Shown piece by piece: positions 1 to 11,935 of a DNA stretch of 64,000 nucleotides. Location: contig CP154956.1 in NCBI GenBank assembly GCA_039621445.1, positions 96,290,406 to 96,354,405 on the forward strand, written 5' to 3'. The position numbers were made by a program, and so were the translations under genes. The notes beneath the pieces were generated by a model, which was not told the DNA's origin, did no database searches, and worked only from the letters and a program-made list of their open reading frames with translations. Positions within the stretch are counted from its first letter, which is position 1. Every line of letters starts with the position of its first letter. The stretch comes from Euglena gracilis. Lineage: Eukaryota; Euglenida; Euglenophyceae; Euglenales.

Positions 1-671
1 TCCGATGACTTTTTTCCCTTTTCTGGTAACATTTGCATATTTCTTTGGGTCGAGATACAGCAATTCTACAGCTACCGTAGCAACTTATTTTGGATATTTC
101 ATCCACTGTTCAAAAACAACTTTCTGAAAACAAAAGAGGCACCATGTCCACCTTTTTTGTTTATGCACTGGTATGGAGCACCATTGAAACAAGATGCATT
201 AAATTCCGACGGAGCCCCCCCTCTGGGAAATTGTCCTCCTCCAATCCCCGTACCCGCCAACCTGTCTTCATAGAAATGCCTCTGAGGCTTGTACCCACTC
301 ACCTGTCTCCTAGCAAATTTTTAAAAAGTTTCACATATTTTACTTGAAAAAATAAATATTTCCCAATTTGTAAGATTCCAATTGTTTTCAGGATTCTGAG
401 CCCAAAATTGTGGGAAAAGCCACCTTTGGATTTTTGTCTCTGGTGGGGGTCGAAAAAAAATTTTGTGTGGAACTCGCCTGGGAGACTTTCTCCTGCCTCT
501 GTACCAGTTGACCTGTCCTTAAAGGCACCGTCTCCCACCTCTGTAATCGCTGACTTGTCTGGAAACAGTTTCCTGGGGGGGAGGGCAAACCTCCCCAAGG
601 TCCTTGAAGAGACGCAAAAATGCAAAGCAAAGAATGTGTTTGACGGGATAAGAGCAGGGCGCCCACCCGAC

Positions 672-763
672 CTGGTCCGGGTCGAACTGGGAAAGGTGTC
701 CCACACGGTGCCGTTGTTCTCGATGGTCACCCCCTTCATGGCGGCCGACAGGTTGGCCGCAAG
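672..763 (-). CDS. Exon-like island k of candidate secreted protein
   Basis: Thirty codons plus two bases, open from an AG (gggtgag) to an ACCAG|gtcggg donor. The peptide includes LAANLSAAMKGVTIENNG and then TVWDTFPSST, with an NGT glycosylation sequon. GC-rich third positions contrast with the AT-rich flanks. No family is recognised. It is the last (3'-most) of a series of minus-strand islands from 23.9 kb. The gene would continue beyond the left edge, so this end is incomplete. The frame is open further upstream (NGLMGE), so the 5' edge is uncertain. Linkage to the other islands is inference. Confidence 0.45.
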
Positions 764-961
764 CTCACCCATCAGACCGTTTATCAACCCGACGCATCAT
801 CAACTCGAATTTCTTCTGTTTTTGGAAAACATAATGTGTATTTTGTCTTCTTTTTCCTTGGCCCTCTCTCACACAAAAACTTCCTTCAACTTGATGAACT
901 TGCTAAACCTTTGTTTGATTGATGTCACCACTTTTCAGAAGTGGTTGGCCTCGCAACTTTG

Positions 962-1400
962 TACCCCCCCCCCTATGTCCAATGACCGGTTTGACCCTTT
1001 GTCCTCTGACCGGGGTGACCGGGGGGGGGGGGGGGCGTTGGACACGTAGCGACCAAAAAGGTGTCCTCTGACGGGGGGGGGGGGGGGGTGGTCGTTGGAC
1101 ATGGGGTCAAAAGAAAGTTGGTGGGTACCCGGGTCCCTACCCACCCAAAAATGCCCAAATATTCCCTTCTGGTGCTTTGCGCCGAAAATTTTGGGCAATT
1201 TTGACAATTTTTTGTCCAAAAAGTGTCAAAAATGGCATTTTGGCCAAATTTTTGGCCAATTTTTGGGCAATATTTTTCGTCCCGGCGCTTCACGCCGGGA
1301 CCAAAAATTTGGTCAAACCTCCGAAAAGGTGTCCCCTGACTGTGGGGGGGGGGGGCCATTGGACATAGCAGGGTCGTTGGACATAGGGGGGGGGGGGGTA
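962..1400. mobile_element. GTCCAAYGACC-ended inverted-repeat element, copy 1
   Basis: It begins TACCCC..CTATGTCCAATGACC and ends with the inverse, GGTCGTTGGACATAGGGG..TA. The motif TCCTCTGAC recurs inside, next to poly-G runs. It carries two GGCGC-type hairpins (1171-1183 and 1281-1299). There is no transposase and no clear long target duplication. Related copies lie at 11.47-11.60 and 26.24-26.40 kb, and a fragment near 51.88 kb. The element type is inferred from the termini only. Confidence 0.6.
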
Positions 1401-2174
1401 TGTTTCAGTGCAGCAAAAACCATGGCAAAAAAAATTCGAAAAGCGGAGTGCACCTGCAGATGCAGGGATGGGAATGCAGAAAAAAATGGAACTTGCGGAA
1501 TCGCAGCAGCAAGAGCATACCATTTGTTTAAATTGTGCCTGCCTTGAGGCAGGGATATATGGGAAATCCTGAAGGGGGGGTCCAGACCCCAGGGTCGGAA
1601 TAGTCACACCTGGAAACAGAAAGGGAAAAAATTAGGTTGTGTGGAAGCTGCCAGCTGCCAGATCAATCAAAATCCCTGATGATGATGATGATGGTTCTTT
1701 TTGAAAAAAATCCAAAAATTTCATTTTCAAATTTCTTTATCCTTTAAATTCGTCAATCAGCACACAAGGTGGAGGCACAGCCCGGGAGACATCCACCCTG
1801 CTCTGGCGGCATCCACCTGTGCAATGAGATGCCTCTGAAATTGCTAACAAAAAGGCCAGCAGTTTTCCATGGGGGCTGCCCTGCCCCAATGCTGTGCTGG
1901 TACTGGGCTCAGGAGTGCGAGGCACAGCTCCCCACAACACAGAGAATGCGCACCTGCACACTCCCCCCCATTAATACGCAGGTGCGCACTCTTGTGGATG
2001 CCCAGCACAGCTCCCCTCCTGCACACAAATCCAAAAATCATTTTTAGATTTTTTGAACCTTCTTTTTATACATGGGAAACACTTCAGGCTTTCCCCTTGC
2101 CTTTCCTGAGGACATGGGAGGGAGATGACTTTTGCCAGAGGGAATGCAGACCCTTTGGACCACCCTGGTCTTCA

Positions 2175-2924
2175 CTGGCTGCCATAGCCCTTGCCTCTCC
2201 CAGACTTGAATTGGCTGCCATAGCCTTTGCCTTTCCCAAATTTGAACTTGAATCCTTTGTTCCCTGTGGGAATGGGAAAATGAGATATAAAATGTCTGGA
2301 GAAGGCTGGTCTCAAGCCTGCTTGATTCAGAGCCCATTGGGCTTTGTCTACCGCTAAGTCTTCCTTGGAGAACAGCCCACTGGTTGTACTGGGGATTGCC
2401 CCGGGAATGCTGCACTTCTTCCTCTCCTTCAGCAGTGTTTGTTCCAGCTCTGCCACAGCAAAAAACAACTGCTGTGCCAACGCTTGATAATCTGCAAACA
2501 CCAAAGCATCAAAAAATGTGCAATATGAAAAATGGGGGGAAAGCAGTTGTTTCTTGCGGTTTCCCGCCCTGTGTACTGGAAAGAAAAAGGCACCGTTGCG
2601 ATCGGAACCTGCAAAGCAGGGGGGTAGGAGTTTGGGTTCCCCCCTTCGTTGCAATAAGGCTTCTATGGCCGGTGCTAACGTCGCTTCTGGCCCGGCTTGC
2701 TGTGTGGTGAGAGGCCAGGGACCCCTTACACCAGTGCTCTTTTGTTGCTCGGCCTGGCCGGGTGAGCAACTCTGGTGCAATTCTCGCGCTGTAGGGACAT
2801 ACACTTCAGTTTGATTTCCGGGGCCCCAGGAGGGGGGGGGGGGCTCGGAGCAAGCACCCACCCTCCCACCTCTCTGGGTCCCACATTGCCCTGCAACGCC
2901 TTTGAGGTCCTCAATGGTGCCCAT
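2175..2924 (-). CDS. 250-codon open frame, possibly retroelement gag-like
   Basis: This is one of the longest non-repetitive open frames in the window. The C-terminal part is hydrophilic and protein-like: LAQQLFFAVAELEQTLLKER, then a basic glycine-rich tail with two GKGKGYGSQ-like units. The tail resembles a nucleic-acid-binding tail of a retroelement structural protein, but no zinc knuckle or diagnostic domain is seen. Codon use is not GC3-biased like the exons elsewhere, which argues for a mobile-element origin. It lies between candidate exons k and 7785, so it would be intronic. It could be a chance open frame in its N-terminal half. Confidence 0.35.
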
Positions 2925-2934
2925 CCTGCTCCTT

Positions 2935-3190
2935 GACTACCTTTAATTGGTTTTGGTCACTTGGTGCTCCTTTGCTTCCGACCACGTTTGCCACTTTTGT
3001 GCTACCCTTTCCTCTGTTATGCCACTTTTGGTCACCTTTTGGGCGATCTTCTGCCACTTTGGGCCATGTTTGGTCACTTTGGGCACTGTTGTGTTGCTTT
3101 GCAGCTCTTGGCCGCCTTTGGCTGCTTTCGGCCACTTTCAACGACTGTTTTGCTGCATTGGGCCAATTTTTGGCCACTGGTGCTCCGGTA
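2935..3190. repeat. Degenerate CCACTTTNGG(C)C array
   Basis: A short imperfect unit (TTTGGCCACTTT with variants TTTTGGCCACTG and CACTTTGGGC) recurs about every 10-30 bases. The same style of low-complexity sequence returns at 11.61-11.93 kb. It creates a lysine/glutamine-rich open frame on the minus strand that is not considered coding. Confidence 0.6.
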
Positions 3191-3499
3191 CCTGCAAACC
3201 TGCATCCGCTCCAATGGCCGTTTTCAATTCTCATATATCCACAACGAGGTCCCAGTGCTGAAAGTGTTGGGGTCGAACTGGTTTCCAAAAATCGACACTG
3301 CAAAACTGCCCCTGAAATTGCCAATTGGACAAAAAAGTTCGTCTTTTTGACCCAAAATTTGCTCTGGCTGGCCCTTTTCTGGCCCGTTTCCCCCCTTTTT
3401 TGGCCGATTTAATCATCTCCGAAAGCCAAAATCTGTTACCGTTTAGCAGACCTTTGCGCGAATAAGTCAACTCACGGATGAGGGGAGGGAGGTCCGGCT

Positions 3500-5280
3500 G
3501 AGAAAAAAAATGCTGCTGGCTGATTAAATCCCCTCTCCAGGGTCCCCTTTGGCTCAAGAAACAGCCAAATAACTCGCATGTATCCTGTACCACAGGAAAA
3601 TATTCGAACTGTATTCCCCATCAAGTTGACATCTTCCAAAAAAACAACAACATTCACCCAGTTCTGGATGAATTGCACTTGTTCGGAACTCCCTCAAAGT
3701 CTGCTCTGACTGAACATTGGGAAACACCAAAAAGCTCGAAGGCTGTGTGGAAGGTGGTGACTCAATCCCCACCCAAACATTCATTCCATTTTTTTTATTC
3801 GCTGAGCCCTGCCCGGCCACCAGACTGAACCGGACAAGGCCTTGCGCAAATCATTTGTGTGCATGTGCAAAACAAAAGCATGCCTAACCACTTCAGAGCG
3901 GAAATGTGTCAACATTGTGTGTGCTTGGTTCTGGGAGACCCACTGTGCGAGCCACCGAAACCCAGGGTCACAGGACCGAAGAGCGGAATAAATGGGGATG
4001 CTGGGGTCGCCAGGAATTGTCTCAGGAGCAGGCGAGCAAAGCAAAGCAGAAGTGGAACTGCGAACTGCATTTAAACAGAAACTTCATTTAAACAAAAAAG
4101 CATAGGAATGTAAATATGAATTCATGCAAATACAAAATAAATATTTTTTGTAAATACATTTGCTGTGTATGAAGCGATCTCCTTTTTAATAGTAAAGCAC
4201 TATAACTTGCCTCGTTCCACACATACACAAACACACCTGATATTGCAGGTCCAACATGAATTTACGCCTGCAATTCTTTTGAATGGCAGGAGTGGAAGAA
4301 ATGAAGACTTGAATAAGTGTGTTATCAAACAGGGATGAAAAAGACCTGACGAACTTGTGAAGAAAAAGCATGTCGCTCAGCAACCTGACTCCACTGAACG
4401 CAAATTGGACAGAACCACTCAAGAATGATTGAATAATAATGGAAAATGATACCTTTCGTTTTGCAGTGAATGTGTAAAAACAATGTAAGGATTGCCTGGC
4501 CATTTACTGCACACTTCCGTCCCTTAAGCACATGCATGTGGCCAGTCGTCACATTGAATAACAAAGAGCAAATGAGGTGACGAGCACCTCCAGACAGATG
4601 CTGGCAACTTTGGAACCATTTTTGGGATTATTTGGGCGTACAGGGCGGAAAAAAATTATGGTAGGCAAAAAAATACAATAAAAATGTTGTGTTGAAAAAT
4701 ATTTCTGGTGAAATTTCAATTTCGGAAAATAAACTTTGGTAAAATTGGTATTCAAACACTTCTTAAATGCTTTTTTTGCCATGTGTCGAGTAGTTTTGCT
4801 CGTGCCTCCTTTAAGAAAATTGAACAAATTTTGGCTTTTTTGACTTAGGAATACCATCAAGCATCAATATTTGCCACGTTTATCATTTTTTTTGTCATTT
4901 TGGGCATTTTAGACCATTTCCCAGACATTTTTGTCATTTTTGGGCTGTTAGCGGAAATGAGTGTTGGAAGCCGACACCGGTTGAAAAAAAAATACTGCGG
5001 TAATCATTGTGGTAAAATTTGGTTTTTGCCATAATTTTGGTCGACCGTAATTTTTGCCCAGCCGATAATAACAGCAAATTCCCTTCAATCAGGTATACAC
5101 CAGGTTCAAACCCTCCCCTGCCTCACAAGGTCCAACGAGTATATGGGCTAAGTGATGCATTGTGTGTAAATATGTGAGTGAATAGTGCGATAGATTGCGA
5201 CTAGCGAGACGGTGCGAACCCAAACTGTGTGTGTATCAATCATCAAATTGTGGACCCAAAAATACCACTCCCCCTCTCTT
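3500..5280. other. No gene seen
   Basis: AT-rich sequence with scattered short frames, none with exon-like codon bias or family motifs. 3340-3470 resembles the interior of the 55.8-kb CAGGGCGT-ended element (shared TCTGTTACCG-like block). A tRNA B-box-like GGTTCAAACCC occurs near 5102, but no A box or cloverleaf was found. Confidence 0.5.
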
Positions 5281-5390
5281 CTTCCTTGTAACCAGGGTTT
5301 CCCACAAATTCGTGCCAGGGACCCTCGATTCTGATTCATGATTATTCGTGATTATTCGTGATTATTCGTGATTATTCGTGGTTGTACCCA
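5281..5390. repeat. Left arm of nested inverted repeat with 10-bp tandem units
   Basis: GGGTTTCCCACAAATTCGTG is followed by four units of TGATTATTCG (5339-5380). The reverse complement occurs at about 7160-7300 (GATTATTCGTG then CACGAATCTGTGGGAAACCC). The two arms enclose the hAT-like element at 5584-6935, so that element probably inserted into an older fold-back element. Confidence 0.6.
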
Positions 5391-5575
5391 AAAATCGCCC
5401 GGTTTTTTACTAAACCTGTCCAGAAAACCATGTACATTCCTCACCTGACTTCACTGTATCACCTCCAACAGCAAAAAATAGCAAAAAAAAACAATGAATG
5501 ACGTTCCTGAAGCGTGTGGCGCTGGACTGTGCACTGTTGTGTTGCATGGTGTGTTGTCCATGGGCAGAAAGGGGT

Positions 5576-6943
5576 CAGATCACCAGGGCGGTCCTTAAGC
5601 AAAAAAAAAATCCCGTCCCCACACACTTCAAACAAAGAATAAGGAAATGGGGATTTTGGCCGGGGAAAATTTTTTTAATTTTTTTTTGAAAAATGAACCC
5701 AAAATACATGGTTTTTTGATGGAAAATCACATTTTTCCTCAAAAAATCTCCAAATTTTAGGGTTGAAAATTGTTAGTTTTTAGGAGGGGGGTCAAAAAAA
5801 TGCAGGTAAAAAAAATGGGACCAAATTTTGGAACATTCAAATTTTACTGACATTTTCCCTTGGAAATTTTTTGGATTTTCAGTGGCATTTTTTTGCTTCC
5901 AAAATCTCTCAAAATCAAAATTTTGAGAAATGTTGAAATTTTAGAAGGTGTGAAAAAAATGGGGGGTTTGGGGCAACATTTTGGGCAGCGTTTTCACCAA
6001 TTTCGGGAAAACAGGGGATTGGGGCTGAAAAAATTTTGAACCGAAAAAATTGGGACTGGAAAAAATTGGGGCTAGATAAAATCGGAACCGACAAAATTGG
6101 AAGCCGAAAAAATTGGTGATTTTTGATGGAAAACCACACTTTTTTCACAAAAAAATCTCAAAGATTTCAGAGTGAAATTTGGTAGTTTTAGGAGGGGGGT
6201 GAAAAAACGAAGGTCAAAAAAGTGGACCGAATTTTGGCACAATCAAATTTTACTGACATTTGTCTCTGTCAAATTTTTTTGATATTCAATGGCACTTTTT
6301 TGCTTCAAAAAACCTCTCAAAATCAAAATTTTGAGAAAATGTTGATTTTTGGAAGGTGTGAAAAATGGGGTTTTGGGGGAGTTTTCCTTGCAAAAATGGC
6401 CATTTGTTGAGGAAAAAGTTCTTAAGACATTTTTTTGGTCATCAAAAAAAGTGACGTTGTTTAGTTTTTCCAGACGTTTTTTTTTGTTGGGTTTTTTTAA
6501 AAAAATTCTATTAAGAAAATATGGTTTTTTATGCTTCTTTTTTTTAAAAAAAACCTGGTTTCTTAGGAAAAAAATGTTTAAAAAAAAACATGTTTTTTTT
6601 AAAAAAATAAACCTGGTTTTTTATATATAAAAAAACCTGGTTCTTCATATATAAAAACATGTTTTCTTTGTTTCAAAAAAAACAAGCAGTCAACCCTGGC
6701 AAGCACCTATGGTGAAGCCCCAAAATTTCCCCATTTTAGGCCATTTTAGGCATTTTAGGCCATTTTAGCTATGGGTGCCTGCATATGGGTCCCAAAATGG
6801 TCAAAAAAAACACCCGGCGCCGAAGGCACCGGAAAATTTTTTTCGGGTCCAAAACTGCCCGGGGAGGGGGGGGGCGGTCCTTAAGGGGCGGTCCTTAGCT
6901 AAAAAAAAAAATCCCGTCCCTTATGGACCGCCCTGCAGATCAC
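5576..6943. mobile_element. hAT-like non-autonomous element with exact 8-bp target duplication (copy 1)
   Basis: The element proper is 5584-6935 (1352 bp). It starts CAGGGCGGTCCTTAAG and ends CTTATGGACCGCCCTG, a terminal inverted repeat (TIR) of about 16 bp. It is flanked by CAGATCAC at 5576-5583 and 6936-6943. TIRs starting CAGGG with an 8-bp duplication are typical of the hAT superfamily. No transposase frame is seen; the interior is A/T-rich with poly-A/T tracts. Copy 2 is at 30450-31736. A GGCGCC hairpin lies at 6814-6832 and a GGCCATTTTA array at 6721-6770. Confidence 0.85.
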
Positions 6944-7159
6944 ATGGTTTCCATAACTTCACAGAACTATGAGGTGAAATGAAGCAAGGAGCTATTCCAA
7001 TAGAGTTGGCACCTGAGCAGCATGTTTGTTCTTTCTGGACCGTCAAATTACCACCCCGTTTCCACGTTTGTTCCCTTTTGAGGAGGATTGATCCTTGATT
7101 GAGGCGTCATTCTCAGAAGAAGACATTCTGCAGTGAGAACAAAAGCTTTTCCAGGTCGT

Positions 7160-7300
7160 TCGTGGAAATTCGTGATTATTTGTCATCATTTGTGATTATT
7201 CGTGATTTTGGGAAATCTCCAAATTTGTGCTGGTTCGAAATTATTCATGATTATTCGTGGCACGAATCTGTGGGAAACCCTGTTGCAACCCAGGGAAGTT
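7160..7300. repeat. Right arm of nested inverted repeat
   Basis: Inverse of 5281-5390 (see there), with degenerate TGATTATTCG units followed by CACGAATCTGTGGGAAACCC. Confidence 0.55.
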
Positions 7301-7454
7301 GTCCTCACAAATCAATGTGGACGAGGTTTGATGATATCTTCTGACCCTGACTAGCCAGCGAGTATGCCAAATGACAACTCACTGGGCAACCCCCTCAGTG
7401 ACCCCGGGTGGGTGCGGCACTTTTCCTCAGATCCAAACCATACAATTTTAACCG

Positions 7455-7700
7455 ACTCTTCCAAAAAAAAAAACCACTCACTCGCTGTTTTCTGGAAAAC
7501 CAGTCAGTCACCCCCCCCCCCGGGTCGGCCACTCTGGAATCCATTTGACCAAAAACATCCAAAAACGGGGAAAAATATTCTGGCGCCTTCAGCGCAGGGT
7601 CACATTAGTGGTTTTTTTGCCAACCCACCCGGGTCTGCGCCAAAAACCAGTCAGTCACTCTGAAAAAAAAACTATCCAACCACCCCACTTGGGGGGGCGG
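7455..7700. repeat. ACCAGTCAGTCAC-bearing element fragment
   Basis: AAACCAGTCAGTCACCCCC, CGGCCACTC, a GGCGCC-type hairpin (7580-7597) and a second CCAGTCAGTCACTCTG are present in the same order as in the complete element at 34910-35259. Termini and target duplication were not resolved. Confidence 0.5.
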
Positions 7701-7784
7701 CCAGTGACTAAATGATTGCATGGCACCAACCAACCCACTTTTTTGAAACCCCCTCGGGGGTCACCCACCCACCCACCCACCCAC

Positions 7785-7886
7785 CCTCTGCAATTGCCTC
7801 TGTGAGCTGCGGTTGCACCTCCTGCACCGACACTGCCTCTGGGCCAGTTGATTCCCCATTCCTCCCGCCCAGACCCAAGGCACAGC
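7785..7886 (-). CDS. Exon-like island of candidate secreted protein
   Basis: An island of 33 codons plus three split bases, between an AG (actccaaag) and a GAGG|gtgggt donor. The peptide includes CALGLGGRNGESTGPE and VSVQEVQPQLTEAIAE. Entry needs one base and exit leaves one, so the exon is phase 1/1. No family is recognised. The GC-rich codons stand out from the flanking repeats. Assignment to the same gene as the neighbouring islands is inferred from strand only. Confidence 0.4.
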
Positions 7887-8459
7887 CTTTGGAGTGGGGG
7901 CCTCGGCGTTGTGATGGGCGCATTCGCCCATGTCATCGGTGCTGTGTGACCCCGGGAGGGGGGGTCGAGAGTTGGTAGGTGGGTTGGCACTGGACCTCCG
8001 GGAGGGGGGGGTTCTCCATCATGGGTCAGTTGTTGGACGGAAAACACCTCAAGGGGCTTTCGCACATTTTGGCTGGATTTTGCGCTTCAAAGTCCCGCCG
8101 TGTTCCTTCCTCACCACCACTGGTGGAGGTCTGTGAATACCAAAGGTGGACCCGGGAGGAAGACACCAAAAAAACGTGCACAAAATTGCACAAGGGTCTC
8201 CCCTCCCACAAGCAGTCCATGAACTTGGTTTCACTCGACCACCATCGTTCAGCATTGCGTAAGCAGTTTTGGGCTTGGGGCTCTGGACCAAAACCAACCC
8301 TAAACAAGTGGAACCGCCAACGTGCCAAACCGCTTGGCTCTGCCGGACATGGAGGCATTCCTTTTCCCCCGGCAAGAATGGCAGGGAAATAGAGAGTGGG
8401 CGGGTGTATATAGGGGGGTCTATGAAAGGGTTGGTGTGCGCTTATCAAGAGCTCAGCAC

Positions 8460-9260
8460 TATTCAAAACCTGGTCCCAACCCCCCCAGGGGGGTAAGGTC
8501 GTAGGGGGGGGGTCCGGCCCCCCCCCCAGGGTTCGATATAAGGACAGGTGGGGGGGGGTCTGGACCCCCCCTGCGGACCAGGAGGGGGAGGGGGACACCC
8601 CCCCACCTAAACAGGTGCGCGGTCAGGGTGGCCGAAAATTTTTGACCCCCCAAAACGACCAAAAGTGCCATTTTGGACACTTTTTGGGCAAAAATTGGCC
8701 AAAAAAATGCAAAAAATTTTCGGCGCAAAGCGCCGGAGGAAAAAATTGACCCTTTTTGGGGGGGGTCCCGGGAACCCCCCCGAGGGTCGGTCCGGACCCC
8801 CCCTGGCAGGTGGGGGGGGGGGGGTGGTCCGGGGCCCCCTGCGGGTCAGGCGGGGGGGGGGGGGGTGGGGGGGACACCCCCCCCCCTAAACCATGTACGC
8901 CCTCCTTATATCGACCCCAGCCCCCCCCCCCCTAGATGTTGGGAGGGGGGTCCGGACCCCCCACCCCCCTTGACAGGTGACAAAAATAGCAGAAAATTTT
9001 CTTCCGGCGCTGCCCGCCGGAAAATGAGCAAAAACACCCCCTTTTGCTGACTTTTGGACATATTGCCCATTTTTTGATGTGATTGTGTTTTCCCCCAAAA
9101 AAAATGTTCAAAAAACTTCAAAAAATGAGCATTTTTGGATTGATTTTCAAAGAAAATTCAGGGGGTTTTGACCTATCTCGGCCCAATTTCCGGGCCTTTG
9201 CCCGTCCATGAAATCGAAAAGTTTTCGCCCCCCCCCCCCCTCAGTTTCGAGGTAGGAGGG
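8460..9260. repeat. Poly-C/poly-G composite repeat block
   Basis: Runs of 6-14 C or G alternate with GGGTCCGGACCCCC palindromes. Two GGCGC-type hairpins (8721-8735 and 9004-9020) sit in A/T-rich spacers. Proline- or glycine-rich frames here are homopolymer artefacts. No clear single-element termini were resolved. Confidence 0.6.
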
Positions 9261-9517
9261 GGGTCCCCCCCCCCCTCAAGGCTTCCCATCCATCCCTGTT
9301 GCTCAGACAGCCAATCTTTTTATCAGTGTTTTGGTTCACTTTTCAACGATGGCGATTCTCGCTTATTCCAGATGCGGCAAGTGGCGCGGCAACCCCTCTT
9401 TTACCCCCAGGATGGTCGGGCGGAACAGCAAAAGAATATGAAAAAGTAAGAAAGGATGGGTTCCACCCCCTCCTCATGGATCTCTTTTGACTGAAATGCA
9501 AGGGTTTTGTGCCAGGG

Positions 9518-9985
9518 GGTCAAAAAACAGTCGTTTTTAGCTCAAATAACACGTTTTCCGGGTCCGGGAGGCCAAAAAAACATCGTTTCGGGAAACTTTT
9601 TTCGATTTTTTCGCCGTTTTGACCCAGTTTTGACCCAAAGTCAATGGGTTGGCGGCCCAAAACGGAGCGGGGCGCTGGCGGGTCGAAAAACGCTCGTTTT
9701 CGGCACAAAAACAAATTTTCTGGGTCCGGGAGGCAAAAAACATCGTTCGGGCAAAAAAGTTTTTCAATTTTTTCGACTTTTTTGACCCGGTTTTGACCCG
9801 AAGTCAATGGGTTGGCGGCCCAAAACGGGCCGCTGGCGGGTCGAAAAACGCTCATTTTCGGCTCAAAAATAGTTTTTACAGGTCCAGGAGGCCAAAAAAC
9901 ATCGTTTCGGACGAAAAAAAATTTTCGATTTTTTTCGCCTTTTTTGGACGAAAACAGCGAAGTCGAACAGTGGAAAAAGTGTACA
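9518..9985. repeat. About 160-bp tandem repeat, three units
   Basis: Units start at about 9518, 9681 and 9839 with GGTC(G)AAAAA, so the spacing is 163 then 158 bp. Each carries GGTCCGGGAGGC(C)AAAAA, CATCGTT and, in the first two, AGTCAATGGGTTGGCGGCCC. Units differ at scattered positions. This is a short minisatellite-scale array with no coding potential. Confidence 0.75.
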
Positions 9986-10017
9986 AAATGGCCTAAAATG
10001 GCCTAAATTGGCCGAAA

Positions 10018-10500
10018 AACGGCCGTATCTCGGGCCAGGCAGGGAGTTGCGGGGAAACCAAAATCCCAGTAGATAGAATGTTCCAAGGGCTTCAATTTAG
10101 GTCTCCGGGCATTTCCTTTGATTTTGCGTCACTTTCGAGAAATTTTGAAAACATCGATTTTTTGACCCCCCCCCCACCCCCCGAAAACGGCAAAGTCGGA
10201 CAGTGGGAGAGGTGTACAAAACGGCCATCCGGGCCGAAAACGGCCGTATCTCGGGCTGGGCGGGGAGTTGCGGGGAAATCAAAATACTGGTAGATGGGGC
10301 GTTCCAAAGGCTTCAAATTAGGTCTCTGGACATTTCCTTTGACTTGGCTTCATTTTGGAGATATTTTGAAAATTGACATTTTTTAGCCGAAATGGCGGGC
10401 TTATCCAGGGGGGGGGGGGCGGGCCAATCCTACCCAGTTTGGACCCCTTCGCGCGTGAATAACTCGGGCCTGGCGGGGAGTTGGGGGTCAAACCCAGGTG
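10018..10500. repeat. About 221-bp tandem repeat, two units plus a partial
   Basis: ACGGCCGTATCTCGGG followed by GGGAGTTGCGGGGAAA begins units near 10020 and 10241, each followed by AGGTCTC and CATTTCCTTTGA. A third partial unit (ACTCGGGCCTGGCGGGGAG) starts near 10443. It is adjacent to the 160-bp array. Confidence 0.7.
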
Positions 10501-11240
10501 ATTCGGAAACTAGGAATCCAGTCGCTCGCGACTGAAAAAAAAATTCCGGGAACCAGGCCGGGATCATGGTGATAATCCGCCCGTTCTCCAGGTGGCCCCG
10601 ACCCAGGGGGGGGGGCGGGGGGAGGGGGGGGTCGAAGGGGGGGGATTTCGCCAGGGGTGAGCTTCGCTCTTACCCATAAAAGGGATAAGAGCTCAGCGAC
10701 CCCCCCCCTGCCACCTGCCTCAATACCGAAGGGCTTCCCATCCATCCCTGCTGAGCAACCTCAGTGTCTTTATGCAAAATTACTTTCCTTCTTCCCCTCC
10801 CCTGAAGAAGACCAAACTGATTCTTCGGCGCTTTGTCATGTTACCATATGGGGTTGGCATAAAATGAGCTTTCACGTAATTTAGGTCTCTAAAAAATGCA
10901 AAATTTGTATTTCTTTGTCATTTTTGACCCAAAAAATTGAGAATTTTCAGCAATTTTCAAAAAAATTTCACCATCCAAGCGCTTCGCGACGTCAGGGAGT
11001 CTTTCATCTGGGGGGTCTTATTGGAAGGGTTAAAGAACTCTCCGATTTACAAACAATGGTAGATAAAAAAAAACTGCCGGGGGGTACGATTTGGCTCCTG
11101 CACTAACAGGTTGGCAATACCTTCAGGCAGGACCCTGACAATTCAGAGGTGTAACCACCCTTGGGTGTGTGTCCCAACACTTGTTTCTCCCAACTCCTGG
11201 TCTGCTTGAAACATGGTGCACTGCGAACTGAACTGGGCAC

Positions 11241-11381
11241 CTGGCTGCAAGCAGTGTGAGGAATGCATCTGACGCGATGACAGCGATGGTGGTGGTGGGG
11301 GAGGCGCTGATGCCGTTGACGATGATGTCCGTAGCAGATAAAGGGATGTTGTCGTTGATCACAGCTACTGGCGCCCCCGAC
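11241..11381 (-). CDS. Exon-like island j, hydrophobic
   Basis: Clean exon borders: cgacctcag acceptor and GCAGCCAG|gtgccc donor. Forty-six codons lie between one and two split bases. Segments include VAVINDNIPLSATDIIVNGI and TIAVIASDAFLTLLAA. Family unknown. Among the unrecognised islands the splice context here is the best. Confidence 0.55.
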
Positions 11382-11468
11382 CTGAGGTCGGGGATGGAAA
11401 AAGACATGGAGGTATATAGTGCAGGGACAGGTGTCGGGTTCACCAATCATATCGTGCCATTCTCTCAA

Positions 11469-11600
11469 GTACCTCCCCCCCCCCTTGTCCAACGACCACT
11501 AATGTTCGTCTCCGACCGGGGGGGGGGGGGCGGTCGCTAAATTGGCCAATGTTCGTCTCCGACCAGGGGGGGTGTCGTTAGACAAGGGGGGGGGGGGAGG
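11469..11600. mobile_element. GTCCAACGACC-ended element, copy 2
   Basis: Left end CCTCCCC..TTGTCCAACGACC, right end TGTCGTTAGACAAGGGG..GAGG. The internal GTTCGTCTCCGACC is repeated twice. Same family as 962-1400, but shorter (about 130 bp). Confidence 0.6.
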
Positions 11601-11604
11601 CCGG

Positions 11605-11935
11605 CAATAAATTGGCCACATCTGGGGGTGATTTTGGACAAGTTCGGGTTATTTTCGGCATTTTTGGCAACTTCTGCCATTTTTGGCCACTTTTGGCCAT
11701 TTTTTGGCCACCCTTGGGATTTTTTGGGTCTCCTTTGGCCATTTTTTGCCACGTTTGGTTTCATTTAGCCATCCTTGGCCACTTTTGGCCATTTTTGGTT
11801 TCTTTAACTATTTTTTTGGCCACTTCAGGCCATTTTGGGCAACTTTTGGCCACGTTTGGCAATTTTGGGCCACTTTTTGCCCAATTTCAGGCCATTTTTG
11901 CCCATTTTTGGCCATTTTTGGCCAACTGGAATCAA
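11605..11935. repeat. Degenerate TTTTGGCCA array
   Basis: TTTTTGGCCA(C/T)TTTTGGCC repeats imperfectly for about 330 bp, as at 2935-3190. It gives long aromatic-rich open frames on the plus strand that are not coding. Confidence 0.65.

Noticed and set aside
5098-5112. B-box-like GGTTCAAACCC
   Set aside because: No matching A box or acceptor stem, so not called a tRNA or SINE.
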